From: Aminobacterium colombiense DSM 12261
Lineage (GTDB): Bacteria; Synergistota; Synergistia; Synergistales; Aminobacteriaceae
NCBI RefSeq assembly: GCF_000025885.1
Contig: NC_014011.1
Location: 62,001 to 126,000 of the forward strand
Length of the DNA stretch: 64,000 nt
Reading direction: 5' to 3'
In this document: in pieces, positions 25,099-33,626 of the stretch
How positions within the stretch are numbered: the stretch's first letter is position 1
How the letters are laid out: each line of letters begins with the position of its first letter
Made by a program: the position numbers and the translations under genes
The notes under the pieces: model-generated
What the model saw: only the letters and a program-made list of their open reading frames with translations
Told to the model about the DNA's origin: nothing
The model's database searches: none

Positions 25099-25146
25099 TT
25101 AGATCGTCCTCCCACAACAACATATATTCATAGCATTTATAACCAA
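25099..25146 (-). CDS. Short Cys leader peptide with three consecutive Cys codons
   Basis: A 15-codon frame, MVINAMNICCCGRTI, starting with TTG six bases after AAGGGGAGA. The TGT TGT TGT run is followed by a stop at 25099. The Cys codons and next bases (TTGTTGTGGGAG) can pair with CTCCC and CAACAA 14-35 bases downstream, the layout of a hairpin that a stalled ribosome would disrupt. A terminator lies about 100 bases further on and cysE-cysK beyond it. Together these make a convincing cysteine attenuator, though translation is not shown. Confidence 0.72.
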   Translation of the reverse strand: MVINAMNICCCGRTI

Positions 25147-25172
25147 CAGAAATCTCCCCTTCCAAGAAGTAA

Positions 25173-25201
25173 ACTATACGAAAGGCGATAGCATTTGTCA
25201 A
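25173..25201 (-). promoter_or_regulatory. Sigma-70 promoter of cysE-cysK
   Basis: TTGACA (25201-25196) and TATAGT (25178-25173) are spaced by exactly 17 bases. The transcript would start near 25166, leaving only a few bases before the ribosome-binding site of the short Cys leader. Confidence 0.82.
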
Positions 25202-25216
25202 GACAGGACGATTTCC

Positions 25217-26350
25217 CTAATGTAGACGGGCCAGAATGTCTTCCCCCACAGAGGAAGCGGTGCCTTCACCGCCGAACTCTATAGGCATTCTTTTAACTTC
25301 CGTACCTTTAAGAAAGTCACAGACAGCTTTCTCTATGGAAGCAGCAGCCCCTTTCTCTCCCAGATGATCAAGCAAAAGTGCACCAGAAAGAATGGCTGCA
25401 AGAGGGTTTGCTTTTTTTGTGCCTGCAATATCAGGGGCAGATCCATGAATGGGTTCGAACATAGAAAGAGAATCACCGATATCCGCACCTGCGGCAACAC
25501 CAAGCCCCCCGGTTAGACCGGCGAGGAGGTCGCTTACAATATCTCCGAACATGTTGGGAGCGAGGATGACATTGTAAAGATCAGGCCTTCGAACAAGATG
25601 GTAGCACATGGCATCAACGTTGATAACAGAGACTTCTACGCCATGTTGTTGTGCTTCATCCTTTGCCATATTTTCCCAAAAGCCGTATATCTGGGGAAGG
25701 GCATTTGATTTCGAAACAAGGGTTATAACTTCTTCTCCTCTCGATTTTGCTGCTTCACAAGCATAGGCTGTAACTCTGCGAATTCCAGGCTCGGAAGCTA
25801 TCCCCAGCTGGAAAGCTCCCTCTATTTTCCCTTCGAAGTCTCCCGTTAGTTTCCCATGGATGGAATAGAGCTTTCTTTTCGCGGCAAGGTCAAGATCTAT
25901 ATGACCAGCCTCAGTTTTTCCGCCTATGCCAATGTAAAAATCCTCTGTATTTTCCCGAACAACGAGGGTGTCAAGGGTTTTACCGCCCTTGATCTCAATA
26001 GGCAGGGGAACTTTCGGATAGCTCTTTGCCGGTCGAAGGTTGACATACTGGTCGAAATGAAAGCGAAGGTTCAGCAAAATTCCCCGCTCAAGAATGCCGG
26101 GTTTTACTCTGGGATCACCAACGGCTCCTAAGAAGAGGGCATGACACGAAGCCATTTCTTCTATAGCGGAGGAAGGAAGAGTTTCGCCAGTCCGAAGATA
26201 ATAATCCGCGCCGAAAGGGTAATCCACCCACTCGATTGCGAAGTTCCACTTGTTTCCAGTTGCTTCAAGAATCTTAGAAGCTTCTCCAATCACCTCAGGG
26301 CCGATGCCGTCTCCTGCAATACGGGCAATAGAATATCTTTTAAAACTCAT
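25217..26350 (-). CDS. leuB: 3-isopropylmalate dehydrogenase
   Basis: NAD-dependent decarboxylating dehydrogenase of 377 residues, third step of leucine synthesis. Motifs are IAGDGIGPEV at the N-terminus, VVRENTEDFY, the substrate-binding block with MFGDIVSDL and FEPIHGSAPDIAG. The sequence around RENTEDFYIGIGG resembles the archaeal-type LeuB/tartrate dehydrogenase branch rather than the enterobacterial one. Last gene of leuACDB; the start overlaps leuD by four bases. Confidence 0.9.
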   Translation of the reverse strand: MSFKRYSIARIAGDGIGPEVIGEASKILEATGNKWNFAIEWVDYPFGADYYLRTGETLPSSAIEEMASCHALFLGAVGDPRVKPGILERGILLNLRFHFDQYVNLRPAKSYPKVPLPIEIKGGKTLDTLVVRENTEDFYIGIGGKTEAGHIDLDLAAKRKLYSIHGKLTGDFEGKIEGAFQLGIASEPGIRRVTAYACEAAKSRGEEVITLVSKSNALPQIYGFWENMAKDEAQQHGVEVSVINVDAMCYHLVRRPDLYNVILAPNMFGDIVSDLLAGLTGGLGVAAGADIGDSLSMFEPIHGSAPDIAGTKKANPLAAILSGALLLDHLGEKGAAASIEKAVCDFLKGTEVKRMPIEFGGEGTASSVGEDILARLH

Positions 26351-26862
26351 TTTTCCACCCTCTCTGATCTCAGTTGTTCTTTTACATAGGGGACAAGACC
26401 GCCCCGTTCAATGAGTTCCTGTAAAAAAGGCGAAAAAGGAGTGACGGAAAAGACTTTTCCCTTCGTTCTGTTTTCGATGGTTCCCGTTTCGGTGTTAATT
26501 TCAATCTCGTCTCCTGTTTCGATAGAATCCGCTGCTTCGGGGCATTCAAATATAGGAAGGCCTACATTGATGGCGTTCCTAAAGAAAATGCGGGCAAAAG
26601 AGGCGGCTATGACACAGCTGCATCCGGCTCCCTTAATGGCAAGAGGTGCGTGTTCTCGTGAAGAACCACAACCAAAGTTCTCTTTCGCAACGATCATGTC
26701 TCCCGAATTCACTCTTTTGTAAAAATCAACATCTATATCCTCCATACAATGTTTACCTAATTCTTTTTCATTGCTTGATGTAAGATACCTGGCGGGTATG
26801 ATGACATCTGTATCGATATGGTTGCCGTATGCCCAGGCTTTACCTTTGATAGTATGAGACAT
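26347..26862 (-). CDS. leuD: 3-isopropylmalate dehydratase small subunit
   Basis: The 171-residue swivelling subunit of isopropylmalate isomerase. The HIDTDVIIPARYL start and GCGSSREHAPLAI substrate loop are diagnostic; the short length is that of the archaeal/thermophile-like LeuD2 type. The gene lies two bases after leuC and overlaps leuB by ATGA, so all three are coupled. Confidence 0.93.
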   Translation of the reverse strand: MSHTIKGKAWAYGNHIDTDVIIPARYLTSSNEKELGKHCMEDIDVDFYKRVNSGDMIVAKENFGCGSSREHAPLAIKGAGCSCVIAASFARIFFRNAINVGLPIFECPEAADSIETGDEIEINTETGTIENRTKGKVFSVTPFSPFLQELIERGGLVPYVKEQLRSERVEK

Positions 26863-26864
26863 TT

Positions 26865-28154
26865 CTATTTCCCCTCCAGTCTGGTGAAAAATTCATGTGT
26901 TGCTATATCTCTTGGATCGGTCAATTTGCCGGTCACAGCACTTGCTGCTGCCACAAGGGGACTCGCTAAAATAAGCTCGCTTTTTGAATGTCCCATTCGA
27001 CCGACGAAGTTTCGGTTGCTTGTTGAAATGCACCGTTCCCCATTGGCAAGAATGCCCATATGCCCTCCAAGACAGGGGCCGCAGGTTGGAGTACATACCA
27101 CTGCCCCGGCATCTGCAAATATTTTGATATACCCTTTCTCCAGGGCCTGATTATAAACTTCATAAGAAGCGGGAATCACAATACATCTCACATTGTCAGC
27201 CACTTTTTTCCCTTCCAAAAGAAGAGCGGCCATCTCAATATCCCTAAACCTTCCATTGGTACATGATCCGATAAAGACCTGATGGATATGGAAGGGCCGG
27301 CATGCTCTTACAGCCTTCACGTTATCTGGTGAGTGGGGTAGGGCCACAACAGGTTCCATATTGGTTACGTCGATAGTTTCTCTTCGTAAATAACTAGCCT
27401 GGGCATGGGGGTACAAAGGGGTGAAACGTCGACTTGCCCGCTTTGAAGCGTATTCCAGCATGGTCTGGTCGGGCACAAAGATACCGGCTTTCCCACCTGC
27501 CTCTACGGCCATATTGGCGATGGTAAAGCGATCATCCATGGGAAGGCAGGAAAGAGCTTCTCCTCCAAACTCAAGGGCCATGTAGCGGGCTCCTTGAACG
27601 CCGATTCGCCCCAAAAGGGCCAGGATCATATCTTTTCCCGTCACCCAGCCTGGCCTTTCCCCTACAAAATCGACTCTCAGCGTGGGAGGAACTCTTAGCC
27701 ATGTTTCTCCCAAAGCCCATACGGCGGCGAGGTCAGTGCTTCCCATGCCGGTGGAAAGGGCGCCAAGGGCCCCGCCGGTGCAAGTGTGGCTGTCAGCGCC
27801 GGTAACAATGTCTCCAGGGAGGATGTATCCCTGCTCCGGCAGAAAGGCGTGTTCAACGCCTACCCGGCCTACTTCCCAGTAGAGCATTTTTTGTGATTGT
27901 GCAAATTCCTTCCCTTTCTTTGCCTGTTCAGCAGAGGCAATGTCCTTGTTTGGGGTGAAGTGGTCGGGCAGCACCGCACAACGAAGGGGGTCAAACACCT
28001 TCTCTGCGCCCATAGCCTTGAATGACTGTATAGCCGGTGGGGTTGTAATATCATTGGCAAAGGCGAAATCTACTCTAACCTTGCAAATTTCACCTTCTTG
28101 GGGGGAACCCGTACTGTGAGCTGCAATAATTGTACTAACCAGCGTTCTTGCCAT
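26865..28154 (-). CDS. leuC: 3-isopropylmalate dehydratase large subunit
   Basis: Aconitase-family [4Fe-4S] subunit of 429 residues that isomerises 2- to 3-isopropylmalate. Cluster ligands are the Cys in IGSCTNGR and the CxxC in TPTCGPCLGG; GADSHTCTGGALG is the other signature. It has the shorter homoaconitase-like form that pairs with a 171-residue LeuD. The start overlaps the end of leuA by 20 bases and has AAGGAG nine bases upstream. Confidence 0.93.
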   Translation of the reverse strand: MARTLVSTIIAAHSTGSPQEGEICKVRVDFAFANDITTPPAIQSFKAMGAEKVFDPLRCAVLPDHFTPNKDIASAEQAKKGKEFAQSQKMLYWEVGRVGVEHAFLPEQGYILPGDIVTGADSHTCTGGALGALSTGMGSTDLAAVWALGETWLRVPPTLRVDFVGERPGWVTGKDMILALLGRIGVQGARYMALEFGGEALSCLPMDDRFTIANMAVEAGGKAGIFVPDQTMLEYASKRASRRFTPLYPHAQASYLRRETIDVTNMEPVVALPHSPDNVKAVRACRPFHIHQVFIGSCTNGRFRDIEMAALLLEGKKVADNVRCIVIPASYEVYNQALEKGYIKIFADAGAVVCTPTCGPCLGGHMGILANGERCISTSNRNFVGRMGHSKSELILASPLVAAASAVTGKLTDPRDIATHEFFTRLEGK

Positions 28155-29688
28155 AGATAGACACTCCTTTTGTGACTGCTTTTTGAAAAAGATGGTTTAT
28201 GCCGTCAATATAGGCTTTGATACTTGCATCGATAACGTCTGTACTGGCTCCTCGGCCATTGACCACAAGTCCTTCAAACTGAAGAGTGATCCTGGCCTCT
28301 CCAATGGCATCAGAAGCCTCAGTTACAGAGCGGATGGAGTAATGCTCGAGTTTTGGCCGAAACCCTATGATTCGCTGAATGGCCGAATAGGCGGCATCCA
28401 CAGGCCCATTCCCGGTAGCAGCGTCAGAAAACTCTTGGCCGCCATCTTCCAGAGAGATGGCAGCAGATCCCCACCCTTTTCCCACGTGAACGTGAAAGTT
28501 CTTGAGAACAATACGTTTGGTTGCAGGGCCAGCGAGAATTTCATTGGTAATCATGGCTTCAATATCTTCTGACGTGATGATTTCTTTTCTGTCGCAAAGA
28601 TGCTTGAAAAGGGCCATGGCCTCTGTAAGGCGATCTTCGGAAAGAGAGAAGCCCAGGTCTTCTACCTGTTTTTTGAAAGCGTGTTTTCCTGAATGTTTTC
28701 CAAGAACAAGGCGGCTTCCCGGCGCTCCGACATCTTCAGGGTTCATAATTTCGTAAGTGGCCTTGTTGCATAAAACCCCATGTTGATGAATACCTGCTTC
28801 ATGGGCAAAGGCGTTGGCCCCGACCACGGCTTTATTCGGCGGAACCGCAAATCCGGTCATCCGCGAAACGAGGGAGCTTACCGCCCATAAACGTTTTGTA
28901 TCGAGGCCTGTTTCATATCTAAAACGGTCCTTTCTCGTCCGAAGGGCCATGACGATCTCTTCAAGAGAGGTGTTTCCCGCTCGTTCACCCAGCCCGTTTA
29001 TTGTGCATTCCACCTGCCGGGCTCCGGCTTTAATAGCCGCAAGAGAGTTGGCGACAGCAAGCCCCAGATCGTTGTGGCAATGGACCGACCATATTACATT
29101 CTGTATTCCTGTTGCTGCGATGACATTTTTAACAAAGGTTTCAAATTCTCCGGGTTCAGCGTATCCTACGGTATCGGGGATATTGAGGGTGGTGGCCCCA
29201 CACTCTGCTGCGGTACGGAATACTTCAGCTAAAAAGGCGGGCTCGGAGCGGCTAGCGTCTTCTGCGGAAAATTCAACCCTTTCCATAAGGCTTCTGGCAT
29301 ACGACACCCCCTGGCGAACCTCATTCAGAACTTCCTCAGGGGTCATTCTGAGCTTATATTCCATATGGATTGGGCTTGTGGCGATAAAAGTATGGATCAT
29401 AGGGCGTGCTGCATTCTTTAAAGCTTCGTAGGCTTCACCAATGTCCTCCCTTTTTGTCCTGGCGAGTCCTGCGACTATAGAGGTTGAAACCTGATTGGCT
29501 ATACATTTAACAGCTTCAAAATCTCCAGAAGAAGCGGCAGGGAATCCTGCTTCAATAACATGAACCCTCATTTTTTCAAGCTGAAGGGCTATTTGAAGTT
29601 TCTCGTCTTTATTGAGGTTGATGCCCGCTGCCTGTTCTCCGTCCCTTAGTGTCGTGTCGAAAATACGAATCTGTTCTTGTACGTTCAT
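28135..29688 (-). CDS. leuA: 2-isopropylmalate synthase
   Basis: Condenses acetyl-CoA with 2-oxoisovalerate, the committing step of leucine synthesis. 517 residues: a catalytic TIM barrel (about 1-270) with FDTTLRDGEQAAG and the metal motif HCHNDLGLAVAN, a linker, and a C-terminal LeuA dimer/leucine-feedback domain (about 370-510). Control by leucine is thus expected on the enzyme and, through the leader peptide upstream, on transcription. GGGAGATG ribosome-binding site. Confidence 0.95.
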   Translation of the reverse strand: MNVQEQIRIFDTTLRDGEQAAGINLNKDEKLQIALQLEKMRVHVIEAGFPAASSGDFEAVKCIANQVSTSIVAGLARTKREDIGEAYEALKNAARPMIHTFIATSPIHMEYKLRMTPEEVLNEVRQGVSYARSLMERVEFSAEDASRSEPAFLAEVFRTAAECGATTLNIPDTVGYAEPGEFETFVKNVIAATGIQNVIWSVHCHNDLGLAVANSLAAIKAGARQVECTINGLGERAGNTSLEEIVMALRTRKDRFRYETGLDTKRLWAVSSLVSRMTGFAVPPNKAVVGANAFAHEAGIHQHGVLCNKATYEIMNPEDVGAPGSRLVLGKHSGKHAFKKQVEDLGFSLSEDRLTEAMALFKHLCDRKEIITSEDIEAMITNEILAGPATKRIVLKNFHVHVGKGWGSAAISLEDGGQEFSDAATGNGPVDAAYSAIQRIIGFRPKLEHYSIRSVTEASDAIGEARITLQFEGLVVNGRGASTDVIDASIKAYIDGINHLFQKAVTKGVSIYGKNAG

Positions 29689-29737
29689 TATTACATCTCC
29701 CTTCTGTTCATTCCTTTCCTTGTCTGGGCAAAAGAAT

Positions 29738-29776
29738 AAAAAAAGGCCGGGACCCCTTTAAAAGAGGTCCCGGCCT
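29738..29776 (-). terminator. Attenuator terminator of the leu operon
   Basis: Read leftward, GGCCGGGACCTCTTTT and AAAGGGGTCCCGGCC form a long GC-rich stem followed by seven T, 18 bases after the leader stop and 50 bases before leuA. Confidence 0.9.
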
Positions 29777-29794
29777 GAGTATGCCAGAATGCAG

Positions 29795-29893
29795 CTATAA
29801 GGCTGCCGGCGTTCCAGGCAGGAACCAGCAACCGAGGAGGAGGGACAGAGAGGAAACAGCATGCATATTTTTATTCTCATAACGTTCTTTCAT
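29795..29893 (-). CDS. leuL: Leucine operon leader peptide
   Basis: A 32-codon frame behind GAGGAGGG. Leucine occupies residues 16, 18, 19 and 20 (SSLSLLL), using CTG and CTC codons, then 25 and 32. The frame is followed by a hairpin/terminator and leuA, the standard layout of leucine attenuation. GTTCC/GGAAC inside the frame could form a pause hairpin, and GCCTG in the frame can pair with CAGGC of the terminator arm as antiterminator. Confidence 0.82.
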   Translation of the reverse strand: MKERYENKNMHAVSSLSLLLGCWFLPGTPAAL

Positions 29894-29942
29894 TTGCGTT
29901 TCCCTCCTCATTTAGATTTGAAAATTTTTTTATAATGGAGCC

Positions 29943-29971
29943 ATTCTATGAAGAATGGCCCACTCTGTCAA
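29943..29971 (-). promoter_or_regulatory. Sigma-70 promoter of the leu operon
   Basis: TTGACA and TAGAAT are spaced by 17 bases on the leftward strand, about 50 bases before the leader peptide start. Confidence 0.75.
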
Positions 29972-29982
29972 TACTATACTGT

Positions 29983-31176
29983 TTATTCCTCGACTCCCTG
30001 CACAAGAAGCCCTTTCAAATAGTTTGTTTCCGGAATCTCAAGGGCAATAGGGTGGTCTTCAGGCTGGTATCCTTCCCGCACTATGCGGAAAGCCTGTCTT
30101 CTATCTACGGCAGCATCTCTTAACACTTCGATAAGCATCTGTCTGCTGAAAGCATGGCTGCAGCAGAGATAAAGAAGCACTCCCTCGGGGCGAAGAAGGC
30201 GATAGGCGCGAAGAGCCAACTCCTTATAGCCTCGACGGGCAGATTCTATCTGGGCCTTGCCGGGCGAAAAGGGTGGGGGATCCATAATAATGATGTCGTA
30301 AAGTTTTTTCTCCCCCTCTAGTCGACGCAGCTCGTCGAAGGCGTTACCATGACGAAGGTCGACATCTTTGGAGGAAAGGCCATTCATCTGTAGGTTCTCT
30401 CTATACACTGCAAGGGCTTCTTCCGATTGTTCCACAGCTGTGACAGATCGTGCTCCCCAATGAAGAGCATGAAGGCCAAAATGTCCCTGGAAGCAGAAAC
30501 AGTCTAACACATCCGCTTCGGAAGAAATATTCTTAAAAAGAAAAGGAAGATTTCGCACATCAAGATAAAGGCCTGTTTTCTGTCCCGCTAGAGGGTAGAC
30601 CCGCTCCTTTATTTCTCCAAAGGAAATATCGATACAGTTTTGAGGGGGAAGCTTCCCCCATAGAAGGCGAATTTCCCTGGGAATACCCTCCTGCTCAAGA
30701 TAGCGGACATCATTTCGCAAAACAACCCCCTCAAGGGGAAGAAGGGCTAGAAGAGAATCTACTACCATGCTGCGATGTTTGTACCAGCCGGCAGACAGTA
30801 ATTGTACACTGGCTATAGGTCCATATATGTCTACGATCAATCCTGGTAGTCCATCAGATTCACTATGAACCAAACGAAAGGCTTCAGCTTTGCTGAGCCA
30901 CCGTTTACGAAAAGCGAGGCTTTTTTCTAGGCGAAAAGCGAGAAGTCTTTGAATATCAGGTTTTTGAGAGCCGAAGGCAAGCACCCGTGTACAAAGAGAG
31001 CCAGCACTCCAAAATCCCCACCCTTCAATTCTTCCTCGGTTGTTGTGAAGAGACACAAGATCCCCTGGTTCTGCGAGGGGGGATGAAGCCAGATGCCCTT
31101 TAAAGATCCAGGGATGTTTCTTGTTCAAGCGCTCAAGGCCGGTCTTGTTTACAATAGCGCCCTTTATCTTGTTCAT
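29983..31176 (-). CDS. 23S rRNA (cytosine-C5) methyltransferase, RlmI-like
   Basis: SAM-dependent methyltransferase of about 397 residues with an N-terminal PUA-like domain (about 1-75: LERLNKKHPWIFKGHL, GDLVSLHNNRG), an RlmI central domain (SDGLPGLIVDIYG) and a Rossmann MTase domain (LDCFCFQGHFGLHAL; catalytic MDPPPFSPGK; LCCSHAF). The family methylates C1962 of 23S rRNA. The frame is open far upstream, inside the transglycosylase gene, but similarity begins near MNKIKG. ATG at 31176 is chosen, with 31191 as an alternative; the ribosome-binding site is weak (GGTGA) and follows a strong hairpin. Confidence 0.85.
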   Translation of the reverse strand: MNKIKGAIVNKTGLERLNKKHPWIFKGHLASSPLAEPGDLVSLHNNRGRIEGWGFWSAGSLCTRVLAFGSQKPDIQRLLAFRLEKSLAFRKRWLSKAEAFRLVHSESDGLPGLIVDIYGPIASVQLLSAGWYKHRSMVVDSLLALLPLEGVVLRNDVRYLEQEGIPREIRLLWGKLPPQNCIDISFGEIKERVYPLAGQKTGLYLDVRNLPFLFKNISSEADVLDCFCFQGHFGLHALHWGARSVTAVEQSEEALAVYRENLQMNGLSSKDVDLRHGNAFDELRRLEGEKKLYDIIIMDPPPFSPGKAQIESARRGYKELALRAYRLLRPEGVLLYLCCSHAFSRQMLIEVLRDAAVDRRQAFRIVREGYQPEDHPIALEIPETNYLKGLLVQGVEE

Positions 31177-31197
31177 AGGATTTTTCACCATCTTTAA

Positions 31198-31223
31198 TGG
31201 GGACCCACGAAGCAGGGTCCCCA
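31198..31223 (-). terminator. Perfect hairpin between transglycosylase and methyltransferase genes
   Basis: TGGGGACCC and GGGTCCCCA flank an eight-base loop. Only two T follow in the leftward direction, so it is a weak terminator or an RNA-processing/attenuation hairpin just before the methyltransferase start. Confidence 0.5.
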
Positions 31224-31252
31224 CATAATCTTTATTACCCGTTACTAAATTA

Positions 31253-31978
31253 TTATAGATGATTTTTAGGACGATATCGTTGAAGCTTCGATAAGTTTTT
31301 GGAAACCCTTCCCCAATAGACCGATGCCGAACCGCCGTAGTAGCGGCCCAGGGCCTTTTCGGGAGAGCCGTAGGCTCTAAGATACCTTGAAATAAGCAGG
31401 CATCCCGCAGCAATTCCCTTGTCGGCAGTATAAAGCTCTTTTTCACTATGGATACCGTTAGCGCGCAGCAAGTTTTCGTGTATCCTCCACGTTACTTGCA
31501 TAACGCCAGCAGCGCCGTAAGAACTTCTTGCGTCAGGGTTAAAGTGACTTTCCGTGTTTGCTACAGCTACTACCAGATCAAGGGGTGCCCCGTATTTAGT
31601 GGAGTATCTCATAAAAGCAGCGGCTTCTTGTGCAGCTACATCTCTCGGGATGGCCGGATTTTGTTTTTGTATAAAATGTGTCAGCATGTTCATGGTTTTT
31701 ATGGAATCCTGAATGGTATGAGAAAGGGAAATAAATGGGGTTGAATGTTTAGACAGGACTTCTGAAAAATGGTTGGTCACAAATCGACCTATCTGATAAA
31801 AAGATGCGGCGGCGGGTTCAGAAACCCAATCGTGAAGCTGAATTTTTTGGGACTGTATTGTCTCCTTTCTATTGCGGGGCATAAAATGAATATAACGATT
31901 TCCTGCAGTAAAGGCTATCAGCCCGGCCATGGAGAGCAGCAAAACAGTGAGGACCATTTTTTGAATGCTTTTCCTCAA
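31253..31978 (-). CDS. Lytic transglycosylase (SLT domain)
   Basis: Exported or membrane-anchored murein hydrolase of 241 residues. An N-terminal hydrophobic helix (about 8-26) acts as signal or anchor. The SLT domain (about 110-235) has the catalytic Glu in NTESHFNPDA, then SYGAAGVMQV and the C-terminal YYGG. It would cleave the beta-1,4 glycosidic bond of peptidoglycan with anhydro-ring formation. AGGAGGGAAA precedes the ATG. It diverges from the rnf operon. Confidence 0.88.
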   Translation of the reverse strand: MRKSIQKMVLTVLLLSMAGLIAFTAGNRYIHFMPRNRKETIQSQKIQLHDWVSEPAAASFYQIGRFVTNHFSEVLSKHSTPFISLSHTIQDSIKTMNMLTHFIQKQNPAIPRDVAAQEAAAFMRYSTKYGAPLDLVVAVANTESHFNPDARSSYGAAGVMQVTWRIHENLLRANGIHSEKELYTADKGIAAGCLLISRYLRAYGSPEKALGRYYGGSASVYWGRVSKNLSKLQRYRPKNHL

Positions 31979-32295
31979 TCTGTTTCCCTCCTTTCAGAGT
32001 TCGGAAAATTAAAAGCCCTTCATGTTTTGGCATGAAAGGCAATAAGAGATTATATCCATCAAGAGGAGATGTGCAAGTTTTGTAGTTCCTTATTAATTTG
32101 CTACAAATCATGTTATTGAAAACGTTCTTTTTTTAAAATACCGCGATTAGTCTGAAAAAATGGCGCAAAGCGTGTAGAATAAAGAGAAAAAAAGAACTAA
32201 TTATGAAAGCATGAAGTATGTAGTATAATTTATACATAAATATTTTGCGTTGTCATTGTCATTAATCTGATGTTTATAGGAGGCAAAAGGTTGCA
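31979..32295. other. Divergent region between transglycosylase and rnf operon
   Basis: No coding frame is supported. It is AT-rich in the right half. TATAAT at 32224-32229 is the best candidate -10 box for rnfC, with a poor -35. CCTTCATG/CATGAAAGG (about 32017-32039) is a small hairpin in the transglycosylase leader. Confidence 0.5.
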
Positions 32296-33618
32296 ATGAG
32301 GCTTTTAACTTTTAGAGGAGGGGCCCACCCTCCAGACAATAAACATTGGACATCCGAAAAACCTATTGAAGACTTATGGCCCATGGGAGATTTCGTTTAT
32401 CCTATGGGACAGCATATTGGGGCGCCCTGTAAGCCTGTAGTTGAAAAAGGGGATCGGGTTCTTGTCGGGCAAAAAATAGGGGAACCCCAGGGGCCGGTTT
32501 CAGCTGCCGTATATTCAAGTGTTTCTGGCACGGTAAAGAATATAGCTGAATTGCCAACTCCTCCTGGCATGGATGTCATGTCAGTCGTAATTGAAAATGA
32601 TGGCCTCTATGAAGAGGCGGGGCCTCTTATGTCCCGATCATTTGAGGATCTTGCTCCTGATGAGCTTCGAGCCATTATAAAGGATGCAGGGATTGTCGGT
32701 ATGGGTGGTGCATGTTTCCCCGCCCATATAAAATTGACGCCTCCCGCAGATAGGCCTATAGACCACGTTATTATAAACGGCGCAGAGTGTGAGCCCTATC
32801 TTACTTCCGACTATCGCATGATGCTTGAGGAGCCAGATAAGATAGCGGAAGGCGCCCGCATCCTTCTACAAATATTCCCCCAGGCCCATCTGCATATGGC
32901 TATTGAAGATAACAAGCCGGAGGCCATAAGAAAAATGACAGAAGCATTTAAAGGAATAGACAGGGCTTCTGTGGATGTTTTGAAGACTAAATATCCTCAA
33001 GGCGGCGAAAAACAGCTGATATTTGCCGTTGCAGGGAGGGAAGTGCCCTCGGGCAAGCTCCCTGCCGATGCCGGCTGCGTTGTAACTAATACCTATACTG
33101 TTTATGAGATTCGCAACGCTGTTGTGACCGGGCGAACGTCCCTTTCCCGGATAGTTACTGTTTCAGGAGATGCAGTTGCCACTCCCAAAAACCTGAGGGT
33201 CCGTCTGGGAACATCCTTCAGAGAGGTCATAGAGGCAGCGGGCGGTTTTGTTACGCCTCCCATCAAAGTGCTGGCTGGAGGCCCTATGATGGGAATGTCT
33301 ATCAATAGTCTTGATGTGCCGGTGGTCAAGGGAACGTCGGGGATCATCGCTCTTTCAGAAAAGGCGGCTCCGTTGAATGAAGAATACTCTTGCATCCGGT
33401 GCGGCCGATGTGTTGAGGCCTGTCCCATGGGACTTCTTCCCTTTAAGCTGAATGCTCTCTCTCTGAAGAGCGATTACACGGGTTTTAAGAATAATGGCGG
33501 AATGAACTGCATCGAGTGTGGCTCCTGCTCCTTTATGTGCCCTTCCAAAAGGCATCTGGTGCAATCTTGCCGAGAGGCAAAGCGATCTGTCATAGCAGCC
33601 ATGAAGAGAAAGGGGTAA
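32296..33618 (+). CDS. rnfC: Rnf complex subunit C
   Basis: Peripheral subunit of the ferredoxin:NAD oxidoreductase that pumps Na+ or H+. 440 residues: an N-terminal barrel-sandwich domain, a NADH/FMN-binding region resembling NuoF (GMGGACFPAHIKL, NGAECEPYLTSDYRMM), an SLBB-like domain, and two [4Fe-4S] clusters, CIRCGRCVEACP (about 366-377) and CIECGSCSFMCP (about 405-416). First gene of rnfCDGEAB. AGGAGG lies 13 bases before the ATG, slightly far. Confidence 0.95.
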   Translation: MRLLTFRGGAHPPDNKHWTSEKPIEDLWPMGDFVYPMGQHIGAPCKPVVEKGDRVLVGQKIGEPQGPVSAAVYSSVSGTVKNIAELPTPPGMDVMSVVIENDGLYEEAGPLMSRSFEDLAPDELRAIIKDAGIVGMGGACFPAHIKLTPPADRPIDHVIINGAECEPYLTSDYRMMLEEPDKIAEGARILLQIFPQAHLHMAIEDNKPEAIRKMTEAFKGIDRASVDVLKTKYPQGGEKQLIFAVAGREVPSGKLPADAGCVVTNTYTVYEIRNAVVTGRTSLSRIVTVSGDAVATPKNLRVRLGTSFREVIEAAGGFVTPPIKVLAGGPMMGMSINSLDVPVVKGTSGIIALSEKAAPLNEEYSCIRCGRCVEACPMGLLPFKLNALSLKSDYTGFKNNGGMNCIECGSCSFMCPSKRHLVQSCREAKRSVIAAMKRKG

Positions 33619-33626
33619 CGTGAAAG

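Noticed and set aside
25005-25165. T-box or SAM/S-box riboswitch upstream of cysE
   Set aside because: No GGGTGGNACCGCG T-box sequence and no S-box core are present; the Cys-codon frames explain the leader better.
31177-31446. N-terminal 90-residue extension of the RlmI-like frame
   Set aside because: It overlaps the 3' end of the transglycosylase gene in another frame and shows no family similarity.
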